From assembly GCF_000814675.1 (NCBI RefSeq), contig NZ_JWIG01000017.1:1-64000 (forward strand): 64,000 nt of DNA, read 5' to 3'. Position 1 is the stretch's first letter. Each line of letters begins with the position of its first letter. The stretch is from Pseudoalteromonas distincta. Its GTDB lineage: Bacteria > Pseudomonadota > Gammaproteobacteria > Enterobacterales > Alteromonadaceae. A program made the position numbers and the translations under genes. The notes beneath the pieces were generated by a model, which worked only from the letters and a program-made list of their open reading frames with translations, made no database searches and was not told the origin of the DNA. Positions 35,671-44,607 of the stretch are shown here, in pieces.

Positions 35671-37854
35671 ATGATGAAAAATACCCATGCCATTTTACTC
35701 AGTGCACTGTGCTGCTTAACCTTGAGTGCCTGCAACGAGCAAAACAGCCAATCACTTGAACAATCAAACCTCAATGATTTTACTCTAACCAGCTCAAAAG
35801 TAAGTGATGGCGGTAATTTGCCTATTACTTATACATGCGATGGGCAAAGCATTAGCCCGCCACTTAACTGGAGTGGAGCACCTAAGGCAACCAAATATTA
35901 TGCATTAATTATGGATCATAAAGCGCCAGAGGGAATGCATTGGTATTGGACCATGTACAATATTGCCGCCGATAAAACACAAATTAAAGCGGGCGAAACT
36001 CTCGGTGAAGTAGGCTCTAATAGCGTAAACGATTTAAACCAATATGCGCCGCCTTGCTCTAAAGGTCCAGGTGAAAAAAGCTATACTTATACTGTGTACG
36101 CGTTATCTGCACCGATTACCTTTAATAGCGATACAAAGGTAGATCGCTCAGCATTACTCGCTGCTGTAAAAGATATTACACTCGATACTGCAAGTATGAC
36201 GGTTAAATACTCGCGAAGCGCCAGTAGCGCCGAGCACCAACCTAATACAAGACCAAAACCAAATGAGCAACCAAAGCCTGATAAATCATATTTAACCGCT
36301 AACGTAAAATCACCTCGTTGCGATGCTATTACACAATCAGTGAGTAATGCAGGGTTTGATAAAAGCGTATCTGTTACGTGCGATGAACAATATGCTTATA
36401 TTGCCTCATCTACTTACCCTGATCATGACGTAATGACTGGTATTACAGGTACTAACGAGCAAATACCCGTTCCAGCTAAAGACTACGTAGCACCTATAAA
36501 GCTAAACCCGAAAAAAGCAAAAACAATAACAACAATTGATGCAGCCGTAGGTGTTGCCGTTAATGGCGTACCAATATACGACTATTCTTCGCAAGGTGAA
36601 CTGGACGTAAATAGCTACGATGAAAAACACGACACGTTAGCACTTGGACAGTTAGATATATGTGGCGGACACGCAGGACGAGGTGATGACTACCATTATC
36701 ATGTATCGCCAACGTGTATGATTGACACAATGAAAAACCAATCAAGCGATGCCATTATTGGTTGGGCTTACGATGGTTACCCGCTGTATGGCAGTAAAAA
36801 CCCAGACGGCAGTGCAATTGCCAAAGGTGACCTTGATATATGTAACGGACAAACCGACGACACATTTGGCTATCGCTACCAAACATCAGCTACACCGCCG
36901 TATATTATTCAGTGCTTAGTAGGTGAAGTAGATACCGCAAAATTACCAAGAGTGTCACCACTGAGTGGCGATACTCAAGGTATAAGAGCCGACTTGCGCC
37001 CGCCACAAGGAGGCGTTGAAAACTTAACGCACACAATCTCTGAAAACGGCAGCCGTACAATGAGCTACTCATACAAAGGTGAAAACTACTTTACTACCTA
37101 CAGCCCTGCATCACAGGGAAAAGACTGCTATAGCTTTAAACAAAAAACCATCAGTAATGGTGGCAAAGTTCAAACAGGTACATTTTGTAGAGGTCCGCAA
37201 CCAAATCACCTTACTCCAACAGTCACTAAGCAAAATACAAATCCTGCCATTACGGGCAAGCATAACTTAAAGCTAGAAGCATGGGCTGATAACTGGTTTA
37301 CAGCCTACATAGGCGAGCAGTTACTTGTTGAAGATTCTGTGCCTATAACCACAGAGCGTTCATTTAATGCCGAAAGTATTACGTTTTCTGCAAACTACCC
37401 TATTGAGCTTAATTTAATAATTAAAGACTTTAAGCAAAACGACACTGGGCTTGAATACATCGGCGCTAAAAATCAGCAAATGGGTGATGGCGGTTTTATT
37501 ATGCAGCTTACCGACACCGATATAAATAAAGTAGTTGCCGTAAGCGATAAAAGCTTTAAATGCGAAATACTTCACAAAGCGCCGCTCAACAAATTATGCG
37601 AAAGCGAATCAAACCCAGTTGCGGGCGAAGGCGTTTGTACGTTTATGTCAAAAGAAGCACCAACTAACTGGCTGCAAAGTAACTTTGACGATACTAATTG
37701 GGCTAATGCAGTAGAGCACAACTTTGCCGATGTAGGACCAAAAGACGGTTACGACGACATTAACTGGGATGAAAACGCAAAATTCATATGGGGCGAAGAC
37801 TTAGAAACCGACAACACCCTTATTTGTAAAGCAATTATTGAGCAACCTCAATAA
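35671..37854 (+). CDS. Lipoprotein with PEBP-like and YHYH domains
   Basis: A large predicted lipoprotein (727 residues; lipobox LSAC with C21) with three parts. Residues about 35-180 form a PEBP/YbhB-like domain (TSSKVSDGGNLPITYTCDG, APEGMHWYW, PPCSKGPG). After a Pro/Lys linker, residues about 205-470 are a YHYH domain with Y341-H-Y-H344 in GDDYHYHVSPTC and GWAYDGYPLYG, probably a metal-binding fold with paired Cys. Residues about 520-727 form an unrecognised Trp- and Asp-rich module (AWADNWFTAYIGEQ, NFDDTNWANA) that recalls carbohydrate-binding or PA14-like domains. GGAG precedes the start. It is followed 12 bp later by a small secreted protein gene. Confidence 0.82.
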   Translation: MMKNTHAILLSALCCLTLSACNEQNSQSLEQSNLNDFTLTSSKVSDGGNLPITYTCDGQSISPPLNWSGAPKATKYYALIMDHKAPEGMHWYWTMYNIAADKTQIKAGETLGEVGSNSVNDLNQYAPPCSKGPGEKSYTYTVYALSAPITFNSDTKVDRSALLAAVKDITLDTASMTVKYSRSASSAEHQPNTRPKPNEQPKPDKSYLTANVKSPRCDAITQSVSNAGFDKSVSVTCDEQYAYIASSTYPDHDVMTGITGTNEQIPVPAKDYVAPIKLNPKKAKTITTIDAAVGVAVNGVPIYDYSSQGELDVNSYDEKHDTLALGQLDICGGHAGRGDDYHYHVSPTCMIDTMKNQSSDAIIGWAYDGYPLYGSKNPDGSAIAKGDLDICNGQTDDTFGYRYQTSATPPYIIQCLVGEVDTAKLPRVSPLSGDTQGIRADLRPPQGGVENLTHTISENGSRTMSYSYKGENYFTTYSPASQGKDCYSFKQKTISNGGKVQTGTFCRGPQPNHLTPTVTKQNTNPAITGKHNLKLEAWADNWFTAYIGEQLLVEDSVPITTERSFNAESITFSANYPIELNLIIKDFKQNDTGLEYIGAKNQQMGDGGFIMQLTDTDINKVVAVSDKSFKCEILHKAPLNKLCESESNPVAGEGVCTFMSKEAPTNWLQSNFDDTNWANAVEHNFADVGPKDGYDDINWDENAKFIWGEDLETDNTLICKAIIEQPQ

Positions 37855-37866
37855 TAGGTAGTAATT

Positions 37867-38376
37867 ATGTATTTTTTAAAAAAATTAAAATGGCTAATGC
37901 TCGCGTGTATTTTAACAAGTATGAGCGCTCAAGTGAGCGCCCATGTATTAAAAAACACAACAGCCCAAGTGATTTTAAGAGACGGGCAAGTTGAGGTTAA
38001 AGTATTAACTAATGCTGAGCATTTAATTTCAGCGCTGCAAAGCGAGCAAGCATGGCTTATGGGCGATATTGATAAGCTTATGCCTACAAACTTAAGTGCA
38101 GAGCAACAGGAAGAGTTTGCAAAAAATGCACTTAAACAAAAAACGAGCTTACGTGTAAATCAGCAAGTTATCGTGTTTGAACGCGTCGCTTTTACCACCA
38201 GCAACAACAACGAAGCGCACGACCTAGAAATTGTTTTTCAAGCGAAGCACACATTTACAACAGTAGATGAGCTTGCCATATCGTTCCCTAAAAGTTTAGG
38301 TGCAGTACACGCAAGCTTTGTAAAACCACAATATAAGTTACTGGGTGCTGGCGATACCGCAAAAATAAAGTTCTAG
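37867..38376 (+). CDS. Small secreted protein of unknown function
   Basis: A 169-residue exported protein with a signal peptide ending near SAQVSAHV. The mature part is predicted to be mostly beta (TTAQVILRDGQVEVKVLTN, TSLRVNQQVIVFERVAF, HDLEIVFQAKHTF), without cysteines, and looks like a small beta-sandwich. An AGGTAG Shine-Dalgarno sits 6 bp upstream of the ATG, and only 12 bp separate it from the YHYH lipoprotein, so they are co-expressed and may act together in the envelope. The mature protein seems to start with His, which might bind metal. Family unknown. Confidence 0.7.
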   Translation: MYFLKKLKWLMLACILTSMSAQVSAHVLKNTTAQVILRDGQVEVKVLTNAEHLISALQSEQAWLMGDIDKLMPTNLSAEQQEEFAKNALKQKTSLRVNQQVIVFERVAFTTSNNNEAHDLEIVFQAKHTFTTVDELAISFPKSLGAVHASFVKPQYKLLGAGDTAKIKF

Positions 38377-38492
38377 CCCAAATATCAACATACCTAAAAA
38401 GCTTACTTAAAAAGGATTTTAGTAAGCAACTCCCTAAATACGCTAATTGTAGGCACATAATCAATATGCAATACTGCTTGGTACGTTAACAT

Positions 38493-39956
38493 ATGATTTT
38501 TACTATTTGCCAATCAGTGAAATTAATACATAAATTCTTTTTAGCTTTTTTTATCACTAATATCGCCCTTGTTGGACTTATGTTTGTGTTTATATACATG
38601 ACCTTTTCGTCAGGGTTTAACGACTTTGTTGAACAAGAAGAAACAAAGCATGTCGCAATGGTTAAGCAGCAACTTATTGAGCTTTATAGCGAATTAGGCA
38701 GTTGGCAACCCATTACGCAAAACACGCAATTATGGCGCTCTATTGTAGAGCCACAAAAAAAACCAGGCGAACCTAAAACTAATAAACACACAAGCACCCC
38801 ACCCAAACCAAATAGCAGTAAAGCAACGCCCTCTTTATTGTGGGTACACTTACCTGCAGGTTCCCTTAAAACAGGGCAACGTATAAGTTTATATGATCAA
38901 AATAAAAAAGTTGTTGTTGGTAGAGCGAATTTAAACGACAACCCACATATAGAGCCTATTTTATTAAACAATAACGTTATAGGTTGGATAGGTTTAGTAC
39001 CTTCAAAACTTGTACAAAGTAGCCCAGCTAAAGCGTTTTTAGCAGCGCAATTTCATAACTATTTTATGATCACGTTACTCGTTATTGCGCTCGCATTTAT
39101 TATGGCTATTGTGTTATCTCGCCATTTAATAAAACCAATAAAGCAAATAGTGACTGGCACAGATGAGTTAACAAAAGGAAACTTTGCCAGCAGAATAACC
39201 TCCTCTAGTAAAGATGAGCTAGGTACCCTATCCAACAACTTTAATGCCTTAGCCCACACGCTTGAGCAAAACCAACAAATGCGGTTTCAATGGGTGTCAG
39301 ACACATCCCACGAATTAAGAACCCCACTTACCGTACTACGATCGCACTTGTTAGCTGTGCAAGATGGTGTATTTACAGCCGACACAAAGCGCATTAATTT
39401 ACTCATAAACCAAGTAGATAACTTAAGTCACATTGTTGACGACCTAGCCCAACTAGCACAAACAGATAGTGTTAATTTAACCTATAACAATGCGCGCACT
39501 GATTTAATAAGCATTTTTGAGCAATCAATTGAAAACTACACCGCTCGCTTTAAAGAGCATGAATTAAATGTAGACAGCAAAAGCTTAGCCAAAGCCGGTA
39601 AATGTATAATAAATGGCGATAAAGAACGCCTTGTGCAACTATTTTCAAACCTGTTAGAAAATACCTGCAGATACACGCATAAAGGTGGGCAAGTAATAAT
39701 ACTTGCCAACAAAAGACCCAATAACATTGAGCTTATTTTACAAGACTCAGCCCCAAGTGTTTTACCAAACGACTTACAAAAATTGTTTGAGCGTTTTTAT
39801 CGCGTTGAAAAATCTCGAAGCCGAGAGCACGGCGGCTCGGGCTTAGGACTTGCACTTTGCAAACAAATAGTAGAGGCACATGGCGGTCAAATATCGTTGC
39901 ACAACTCACCACTCGGTGGGCTAGAGGTAAAAATAACGCTGACACTTTTAGGTTAA
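38493..39956 (+). CDS. Sensor histidine kinase (BaeS-like)
   Basis: A two-transmembrane sensor kinase of 487 residues. N-terminal membrane helix (about 15-40), a periplasmic sensor region with a Pro/Lys-rich stretch (about 88-110), second helix (about 190-210), HAMP domain (SRHLIKPIKQIVTGTDEL), the phospho-acceptor H273 in SDTSHELRTPL, and an ATPase domain with an N-box (LLENTCRYT) and G-box (GGSGLGLALCKQIVEAHGGQI). It is followed after 4 bp by its response regulator. Given the operon-like order, envelope signals such as metals handled by the upstream YHYH protein are a possible stimulus; this is inference. Confidence 0.92.
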   Translation: MIFTICQSVKLIHKFFLAFFITNIALVGLMFVFIYMTFSSGFNDFVEQEETKHVAMVKQQLIELYSELGSWQPITQNTQLWRSIVEPQKKPGEPKTNKHTSTPPKPNSSKATPSLLWVHLPAGSLKTGQRISLYDQNKKVVVGRANLNDNPHIEPILLNNNVIGWIGLVPSKLVQSSPAKAFLAAQFHNYFMITLLVIALAFIMAIVLSRHLIKPIKQIVTGTDELTKGNFASRITSSSKDELGTLSNNFNALAHTLEQNQQMRFQWVSDTSHELRTPLTVLRSHLLAVQDGVFTADTKRINLLINQVDNLSHIVDDLAQLAQTDSVNLTYNNARTDLISIFEQSIENYTARFKEHELNVDSKSLAKAGKCIINGDKERLVQLFSNLLENTCRYTHKGGQVIILANKRPNNIELILQDSAPSVLPNDLQKLFERFYRVEKSRSREHGGSGLGLALCKQIVEAHGGQISLHNSPLGGLEVKITLTLLG

Positions 39957-39960
39957 AATA

Positions 39961-40638
39961 ATGGCATCACAAAAAATACTTATCGTTGAAGACGAAGAAA
40001 ACATTGCCGAGGTACTTATTGCCTACGCTAAGCAACAAAATTACGAAACTGAGCACTTTAATAGTGGCAAAGGTGTAGTTAGTTTTGTAAAACAAAACGC
40101 AGTAGATTTAATACTTCTTGATTTAATGCTGCCAGATGTTGATGGCATAGAGCTATGTAAGCAAATAAGAGCCTTTTCAAGTCTGCCTATTATTATGCTT
40201 ACCGCAAAAAGTGAAGAAATAGACCGCTTGCAGGGTTTAGAGATCGGCGCCGATGACTACATATGCAAACCCTTCAGCCCCAAAGAAGTTATAGCACGCA
40301 TAAAAGCCGTACTAAGAAGGACCAGCCAGCCTAAAACCAACATCATCAATCATAATAATTTTCAATTACATAAAGACGATTACGAAGCACGCCTAAACGG
40401 CAAAAGCATTGGCTTTACCGCCGTCGAGTTTAAAATATTTTTATTATTTATAAGCCACGTAGGGCGTGTTTTTACCCGCGAAGATATTATTAATAACGTA
40501 TACAGCGATACAACCGACATATCCGATCGCAACATAGATACACATATTAAAAATATACGAAAAAAGATTAACGACATTCAAGCAGGGCTAAACCCAATAG
40601 CAGCGGTTTATAGTGTGGGCTATAAGTTTAAAGAGTAG
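39961..40638 (+). CDS. OmpR-family response regulator (BaeR-like)
   Basis: A 225-residue response regulator paired with the kinase just upstream. The receiver domain carries D54 as the phospho-acceptor, the acidic pair D11-E12 and the Lys in YICKPF. The C-terminal winged helix is of OmpR/PhoB type (FTAVEFKIFLLFISHVGRVFTREDI...DRNIDTHIKNIRKKI). Sequence features are close to BaeR. It ends the operon-like set of four genes. The pseudogene fragment of the YgjP-like gene begins about 50 bp downstream. Confidence 0.93.
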   Translation: MASQKILIVEDEENIAEVLIAYAKQQNYETEHFNSGKGVVSFVKQNAVDLILLDLMLPDVDGIELCKQIRAFSSLPIIMLTAKSEEIDRLQGLEIGADDYICKPFSPKEVIARIKAVLRRTSQPKTNIINHNNFQLHKDDYEARLNGKSIGFTAVEFKIFLLFISHVGRVFTREDIINNVYSDTTDISDRNIDTHIKNIRKKINDIQAGLNPIAAVYSVGYKFKE

Positions 40639-40687
40639 GTTTAGCAACTTAAAAAACAGCATTAGAAAAGAGGAAAGTATGGTTCCC

Positions 40688-40912
40688 AACGCATTAATTT
40701 GTCGAGAAAAAATGATTTGTTTCGGCGCACCTGAGCTATAACTAAAAACGTTAGTAGTACATGAGCTCGCCCACTTTAAAGAAAAAGACCACAACAAAGG
40801 CTTTTATAAACGTTGCTGCCATAAGGGACCGCAGTATCACCAATTGGAATTTGATTTAAGGATATTTTGTGTGGTAGTGGCGATGGCAGAGAATCCTTAT
40901 TTAGCTTATTAA
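40688..40912 (+). pseudogene. Decayed 3' fragment of a YgjP-like metallopeptidase gene
   Basis: This matches the 3' half of the gene at 34955-35455. VVHELAHFKEKDHNKGF is intact in both; the copy then reads YKRCCHKGPQYHQLEFDLRIFCVVVAMAENPYLAY. By eye about 80-85% of bases match over the last 160 bp. An in-frame stop (TAA) lies just upstream of the conserved part (GAPEL-stop-LKTLVV) and no start or N-terminal half is present. So it is a non-functional remnant. Confidence 0.88.
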
Positions 40913-41022
40913 ATAAACTTGAAATTATCGATAAAAGTTTAAGTAACTAATTAAATTATGAAAAACATTAATCATGTTATGTTCACTCCATGCAATACAA
41001 TTATTATAATTAAAAGATTCAT

Positions 41023-41766
41023 ATGAATATGCCTAACAAAATAACTATTGAAAATATTCAAGCTGCTTATGAATTAGCGAAGCTGGTTTATAATAAAAAA
41101 TTGAAACTTGATTATGCTGTGACGATCTTAGTCACTGAGGAGGGTTTCAATGATAATTCAGCAAAAGATTATATAAATGACTATAAGTGTATAATTGAAG
41201 GCAATGTATTTAAACGAGCTTTGAGTGCTACAGGTATTGATTACTATCTATCAAGTATAAAAAAAGATGGAACTAAAATTGACTTCGATAATGCAATAAA
41301 ATCAGTTAGAAAACATATAACTTATTACGAAGCTATTCGTAATACCAATGTAATCAAACTAAGACAGGTAGTTTCTAAGCATAATACCATCGAGCAATAT
41401 GAGAACCTGATCGATTACTCTCTCCATACTATAGCCTTTGAGGAACAAGTAAAAAAGTCAGCACTATTGTCTGAGCAATGTAGAAATGAAATATTAGCTT
41501 CATCTGTTAAAGTAGAAAAAAAGATCGCCATAATTGAAATTTTTAACCGCAATCCTCATGTAGTTGCGGCTGTATTACTTAGAGCAAAGGGACATTGCGA
41601 ATACTGCGGTAAAGCAGCTCCGTTTCGACGTAAAAAAGATATGACTCCCTACCTTGAGGTGCACCATATAATACAACTTGCGGATGGTGGTGAAGATACG
41701 GTTAAAAATGCCCAGGCTCTCTGTCCGAATTGCCATAGAGAAAAGCACTTTGGGCTAAATAAGTAA
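41023..41766 (+). CDS. HNH endonuclease domain protein
   Basis: A 247-residue protein with a C-terminal HNH nuclease: CEYCG (C193, C196), then LEVHHI with the catalytic His pair at about 214-215, N in VKNAQ, and CPNCHREKH (C234, C237). The N-terminal 180 residues are helical, with the pattern of the N domain that precedes HNH modules in McrA-like or defence-associated proteins. The gene is visibly AT-richer than its neighbours and lies at the edge of an accessory segment, suggesting horizontal acquisition. No methyltransferase or partner is adjacent. It may be a stand-alone restriction or anti-phage nuclease. Confidence 0.85.
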   Translation: MNMPNKITIENIQAAYELAKLVYNKKLKLDYAVTILVTEEGFNDNSAKDYINDYKCIIEGNVFKRALSATGIDYYLSSIKKDGTKIDFDNAIKSVRKHITYYEAIRNTNVIKLRQVVSKHNTIEQYENLIDYSLHTIAFEEQVKKSALLSEQCRNEILASSVKVEKKIAIIEIFNRNPHVVAAVLLRAKGHCEYCGKAAPFRRKKDMTPYLEVHHIIQLADGGEDTVKNAQALCPNCHREKHFGLNK

Positions 41767-41778
41767 AAATGAAAGGAT

Positions 41779-41807
41779 AATAAACGCGATATCAAATCAC
41801 GTTTATT
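41779..41807 (+). terminator. Weak terminator-like hairpin after the HNH gene
   Basis: Perfect arms AATAAACG/CGTTTATT with a 13-base loop; AT-rich tail without a clean T-run. Confidence 0.4.
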
Positions 41808-41865
41808 ATTTAAGTTACTTGTTGTCTACAGACCGTTGGTAGATAAAAATTGATAACTAAGCAGT

Positions 41866-41899
41866 CGTTGGGTTTCGTTTCACTCAGCCCAACCTACGT
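41866..41899. repeat. REP-like palindrome (GTTGGG...CCCAAC)
   Basis: CGTTGGGTTTCGTTTCACTC then AGCCCAACCTACG: the outer arms CGTTGGG/CCCAAC surround a short spacer. This family of GTTGGGTTTCG...CCCAACCTACG repeats is widespread in proteobacterial genomes. Only one copy was seen in the window. Confidence 0.55.
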
Positions 41900-41907
41900 A
41901 AATAGAC

Positions 41908-42594
41908 TTAAAGCCCTAGGCCTGCCATAAAATCATCATCGCCATCATCTTGTTCTACTGCTTTAGATGATTTTTCTTTGTCCGCTTTTTTTCGTGCTTC
42001 GTTTTCAATTATGTCATCTGGGTCTAGTGCTTCTGCAATATCAAAGTCGTGTAATTTAATAAACTCTGTTTTATCCATCGCTAATTCCAAGTAAAAAATA
42101 TTTTGCTTACTTGTGGTGAATGTTACGCGTCGGGCTTGCGGGCGATCCATTGTGGTATCTACCGATATTTGCACTTGCTTATTTATTGCCATCATTTTTG
42201 GCTGGTTTTGCGTAATAGACGTATGTAATTGCTCACGCACTTTAGACGTAAAGTCGCCAACAATTTGATTCATCAACTCGCCTAGTACGTTTGATACGTC
42301 GTCTGATAAATGGCTATGCGCTATTTCATCTTCTGGCATCCCCATGTTGCGCATGTAATCGCCATAAATTTCCATCGCCGCTTGCGAAGTAAAGTTGGTA
42401 ATTACAAGCCCTGTAAAACCGCCGTCAAATAAAACAAAGCAGCCAATATCTGGTCGCATACATGTACGTGTTATTTTTTGCACCATGGCTGAGTAGCTAA
42501 TACCATTGCCGCTGGCTGATGTGAGTACACCTGTCACTGAATGACAAAGGGTTGCTAATATATCGTCTGTGCTGATGACCTTACTTTTGCTCAT
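41908..42594 (-). CDS. DUF3334 family protein
   Basis: A 228-residue cytoplasmic protein matching the DUF3334 family of Vibrio/Shewanella-type bacteria. The core (GCFVLFDGGFTGLVITNF, DDVSNVLGELMNQIVGDFTSKVREQL) resembles CheX/CheC-like phosphatase folds with a conserved E..N pair (E in LGELMNQ), so a link to chemotaxis or c-di-GMP signalling is conceivable but untested. The C-terminal 30 residues are highly charged (KKADKEKSSKAVEQDDGDDDF) and end MAGLGL. Divergent from cmoA. Confidence 0.8.
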   Translation of the reverse strand: MSKSKVISTDDILATLCHSVTGVLTSASGNGISYSAMVQKITRTCMRPDIGCFVLFDGGFTGLVITNFTSQAAMEIYGDYMRNMGMPEDEIAHSHLSDDVSNVLGELMNQIVGDFTSKVREQLHTSITQNQPKMMAINKQVQISVDTTMDRPQARRVTFTTSKQNIFYLELAMDKTEFIKLHDFDIAEALDPDDIIENEARKKADKEKSSKAVEQDDGDDDFMAGLGL

Positions 42595-42710
42595 TTAATC
42601 TTCTCTTTTGTACTTATTATTCATAATTCTAGTCAAGCTACTGAATTTATCACTGACTATCCAGTATAAAATGTTAAAATAGCGCCATTATTTACAAAGA
42701 GACTGCCTTC

Positions 42711-43436
42711 GTGACCATAAAAGACAGTATTTATGCCTCTGAGCAACAAGTAAAAGATTTTAGCTTTGACCAAAATGTAGTCGAAGTTTTTCCAGATATG
42801 ATCCAGCGCTCTGTGCCTGGGTATGCCACCATTGTAAGCACTATGGGTAAACTTGCGGGTGAATACGCACAAAGTAACTCAAATCTTTATGATTTAGGCT
42901 GCTCTCTTGGCGCAGTCACGCTTAGCATGCGCCGTAATATTCGCACCGATAACTGCCATATAATAGCGGTAGATAACTCTCAAGCTATGGTTGAGCGTTG
43001 TAAGGTACATTTACAAGGTTTTAAATCAGATGTGCCGGTTACTGTTACTTTGGGCGATATTAACGAGCTTGAGATTCAAAACGCCTCAGTAGTAGCAATG
43101 AACTTTACACTGCAATTTATTCCACACGCACAGCGCCAAGCCGTACTTGAGAAAATATACGCTAATTTAAAACCTGGTGGTGTATTGCTGCTAAGCGAAA
43201 AAATTAAAGCCGAAAACGAGCAATGCGACAATTTATTGATTGATTTGCACCACGACTTTAAACGTCACAATGGCTACTCTGAGCTTGAAATAAGCCAAAA
43301 ACGTACCGCCATCGAAAACGTTATGCGCCCAGATACACTAAGCGCTCACTTTACTCGCTTACAGGATATTGGTTTTAGCCAAACTCAAGTGTGGTATCAA
43401 TGTTTTAATTTTTGCTCAATGGTAGCAATTAAATAA
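42711..43436 (+). CDS. cmoA: Carboxy-S-adenosyl-L-methionine synthase
   Basis: Converts SAM and prephenate to carboxy-SAM, the donor used by CmoB to modify uridine-34 of tRNA. The 241-residue class I methyltransferase-like protein has motif I as LYDLGCSLGAVTLSM, followed by IIAVDNSQAMVERC, and a C-terminal signature HNGYSELEISQKRTAIENVM. It begins with GTG. cmoB follows 12 bp downstream, the usual cmoAB order. Confidence 0.95.
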   Translation: MTIKDSIYASEQQVKDFSFDQNVVEVFPDMIQRSVPGYATIVSTMGKLAGEYAQSNSNLYDLGCSLGAVTLSMRRNIRTDNCHIIAVDNSQAMVERCKVHLQGFKSDVPVTVTLGDINELEIQNASVVAMNFTLQFIPHAQRQAVLEKIYANLKPGGVLLLSEKIKAENEQCDNLLIDLHHDFKRHNGYSELEISQKRTAIENVMRPDTLSAHFTRLQDIGFSQTQVWYQCFNFCSMVAIK

Positions 43437-43448
43437 AGAGAGTCATCC

Positions 43449-44417
43449 ATGTCTCAATGGTTTAACCAATTTTACGCAGCTATCGCACAAAGCCCACTTA
43501 GTCACTGGCTAGAAACCCTCCCTGCTCAATTAAAACATTGGCAAAACGAGGCTAGCCATGGTGATTTGCCTAAATGGCAAAAAGTACTTAAAAACTTGCC
43601 TGAGGTGGCAACTTCCCATGTTGATATTTCTACAAAGGTAGAAATTGGCGCGCCAGGAGAGATGAGTGATGGCGAGCAAAAGCAAGCCATGCATTTATTA
43701 AAACGCATGATGCCATGGCGCAAAGGCCCATTTAGTGTGCACGGTATTGAAATAGATACAGAGTGGCGCAGTGATTGGAAGTGGGACCGCCTGCTTCCTC
43801 ATATTGAGCCATTAAAAGGTCGCACTGTTTTAGATATTGGTTGCGGCTCAGGGTATCATTTATGGCGTATGCGCGGTGAAGGCGCAGAGTTTGTCGTGGG
43901 TATTGATCCATCTGATTTATTTTTATGTCAGTTTCAGGCAATTAAACACTACAACCCAGACGAAAACGTACATTTACTGCCACTAGGCGTAGAAGCATTA
44001 CCCGAGCTTAAAGCGTTTGATACTGTTTTTTCGATGGGTGTACTTTATCATCGTCGCTCACCTATCGACTTTTTAGCGCAGTTAAAAGCGCAGCTTCGCC
44101 CAGGCGGCGAACTCGTACTTGAAACCCTAGTAATTGAAGGCGACGAAAACACGGTATTAGTTCCTACCGACCGCTACGCTAAAATGCGCAACGTTTGGTT
44201 TATTCCAAGTACTGCAGCATTAAAACTATGGATGGAACGCGTTGGCTTTAAAGATGTGCAAATAAAAGATTGCGCTATTACCACGCTTGAAGAGCAACGC
44301 AAAACCGACTGGATGGAAAACGAATCGTTAATCGACTTTTTAGATCCAAACGATACAAGTAAAACAATTGAAGGCTACCCCGCTCCACTTCGAGCCATAT
44401 TAACCGCAAAAGCATAG
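43449..44417 (+). CDS. cmoB: tRNA U34 carboxymethyltransferase
   Basis: Transfers the carboxymethyl group of carboxy-SAM to 5-hydroxyuridine at wobble position 34, giving cmo5U in tRNAs for Ala, Val, Pro, Ser, Thr and Leu. The 322-residue protein shows the CmoB-specific block [17 protein letters not shown] ahead of motif I ([15 protein letters not shown] at about 127-141), then [17 protein letters not shown]. Immediately downstream of cmoA; followed by an intrinsic terminator. Confidence 0.96.
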   Translation: MSQWFNQFYAAIAQSPLSHWLETLPAQLKHWQNEASHGDLPKWQKVLKNLPEVATSHVDISTKVEIGAPGEMSDGEQKQAMHLLKRMMPWRKGPFSVHGIEIDTEWRSDWKWDRLLPHIEPLKGRTVLDIGCGSGYHLWRMRGEGAEFVVGIDPSDLFLCQFQAIKHYNPDENVHLLPLGVEALPELKAFDTVFSMGVLYHRRSPIDFLAQLKAQLRPGGELVLETLVIEGDENTVLVPTDRYAKMRNVWFIPSTAALKLWMERVGFKDVQIKDCAITTLEEQRKTDWMENESLIDFLDPNDTSKTIEGYPAPLRAILTAKA

Positions 44418-44443
44418 CTGTTAATTTAACGCCTTTAATACTA

Positions 44444-44469
44444 AAAAAGCGCCTACGGGCGTTTTTTTG
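44444..44469 (+). terminator. Intrinsic terminator after cmoB
   Basis: Stem AAAAAAGCGCC/GGCGTTTTTTT (one G-T pair) with a TACG loop. Confidence 0.85.
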
Positions 44470-44607
44470 TTTATTTAAACAACAAACAGCGGACAAGTGT
44501 CCTTGTTAATTATTTCAAAATTACATTTACGCTAGCCGCGACCTTGCAATTGTTGTAAAATACGCGCGTTTCTAAGCAACCCAAAACAACTATTTTGAGG
44601 AAAACCT

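Noticed and set aside
44490-44520. Short dyad GGACA-N2-TGTCC upstream of purM as a PurR operator
   Set aside because: It does not resemble the PurR consensus ACGCAAACGTTTGCGT and has only 5-bp arms.
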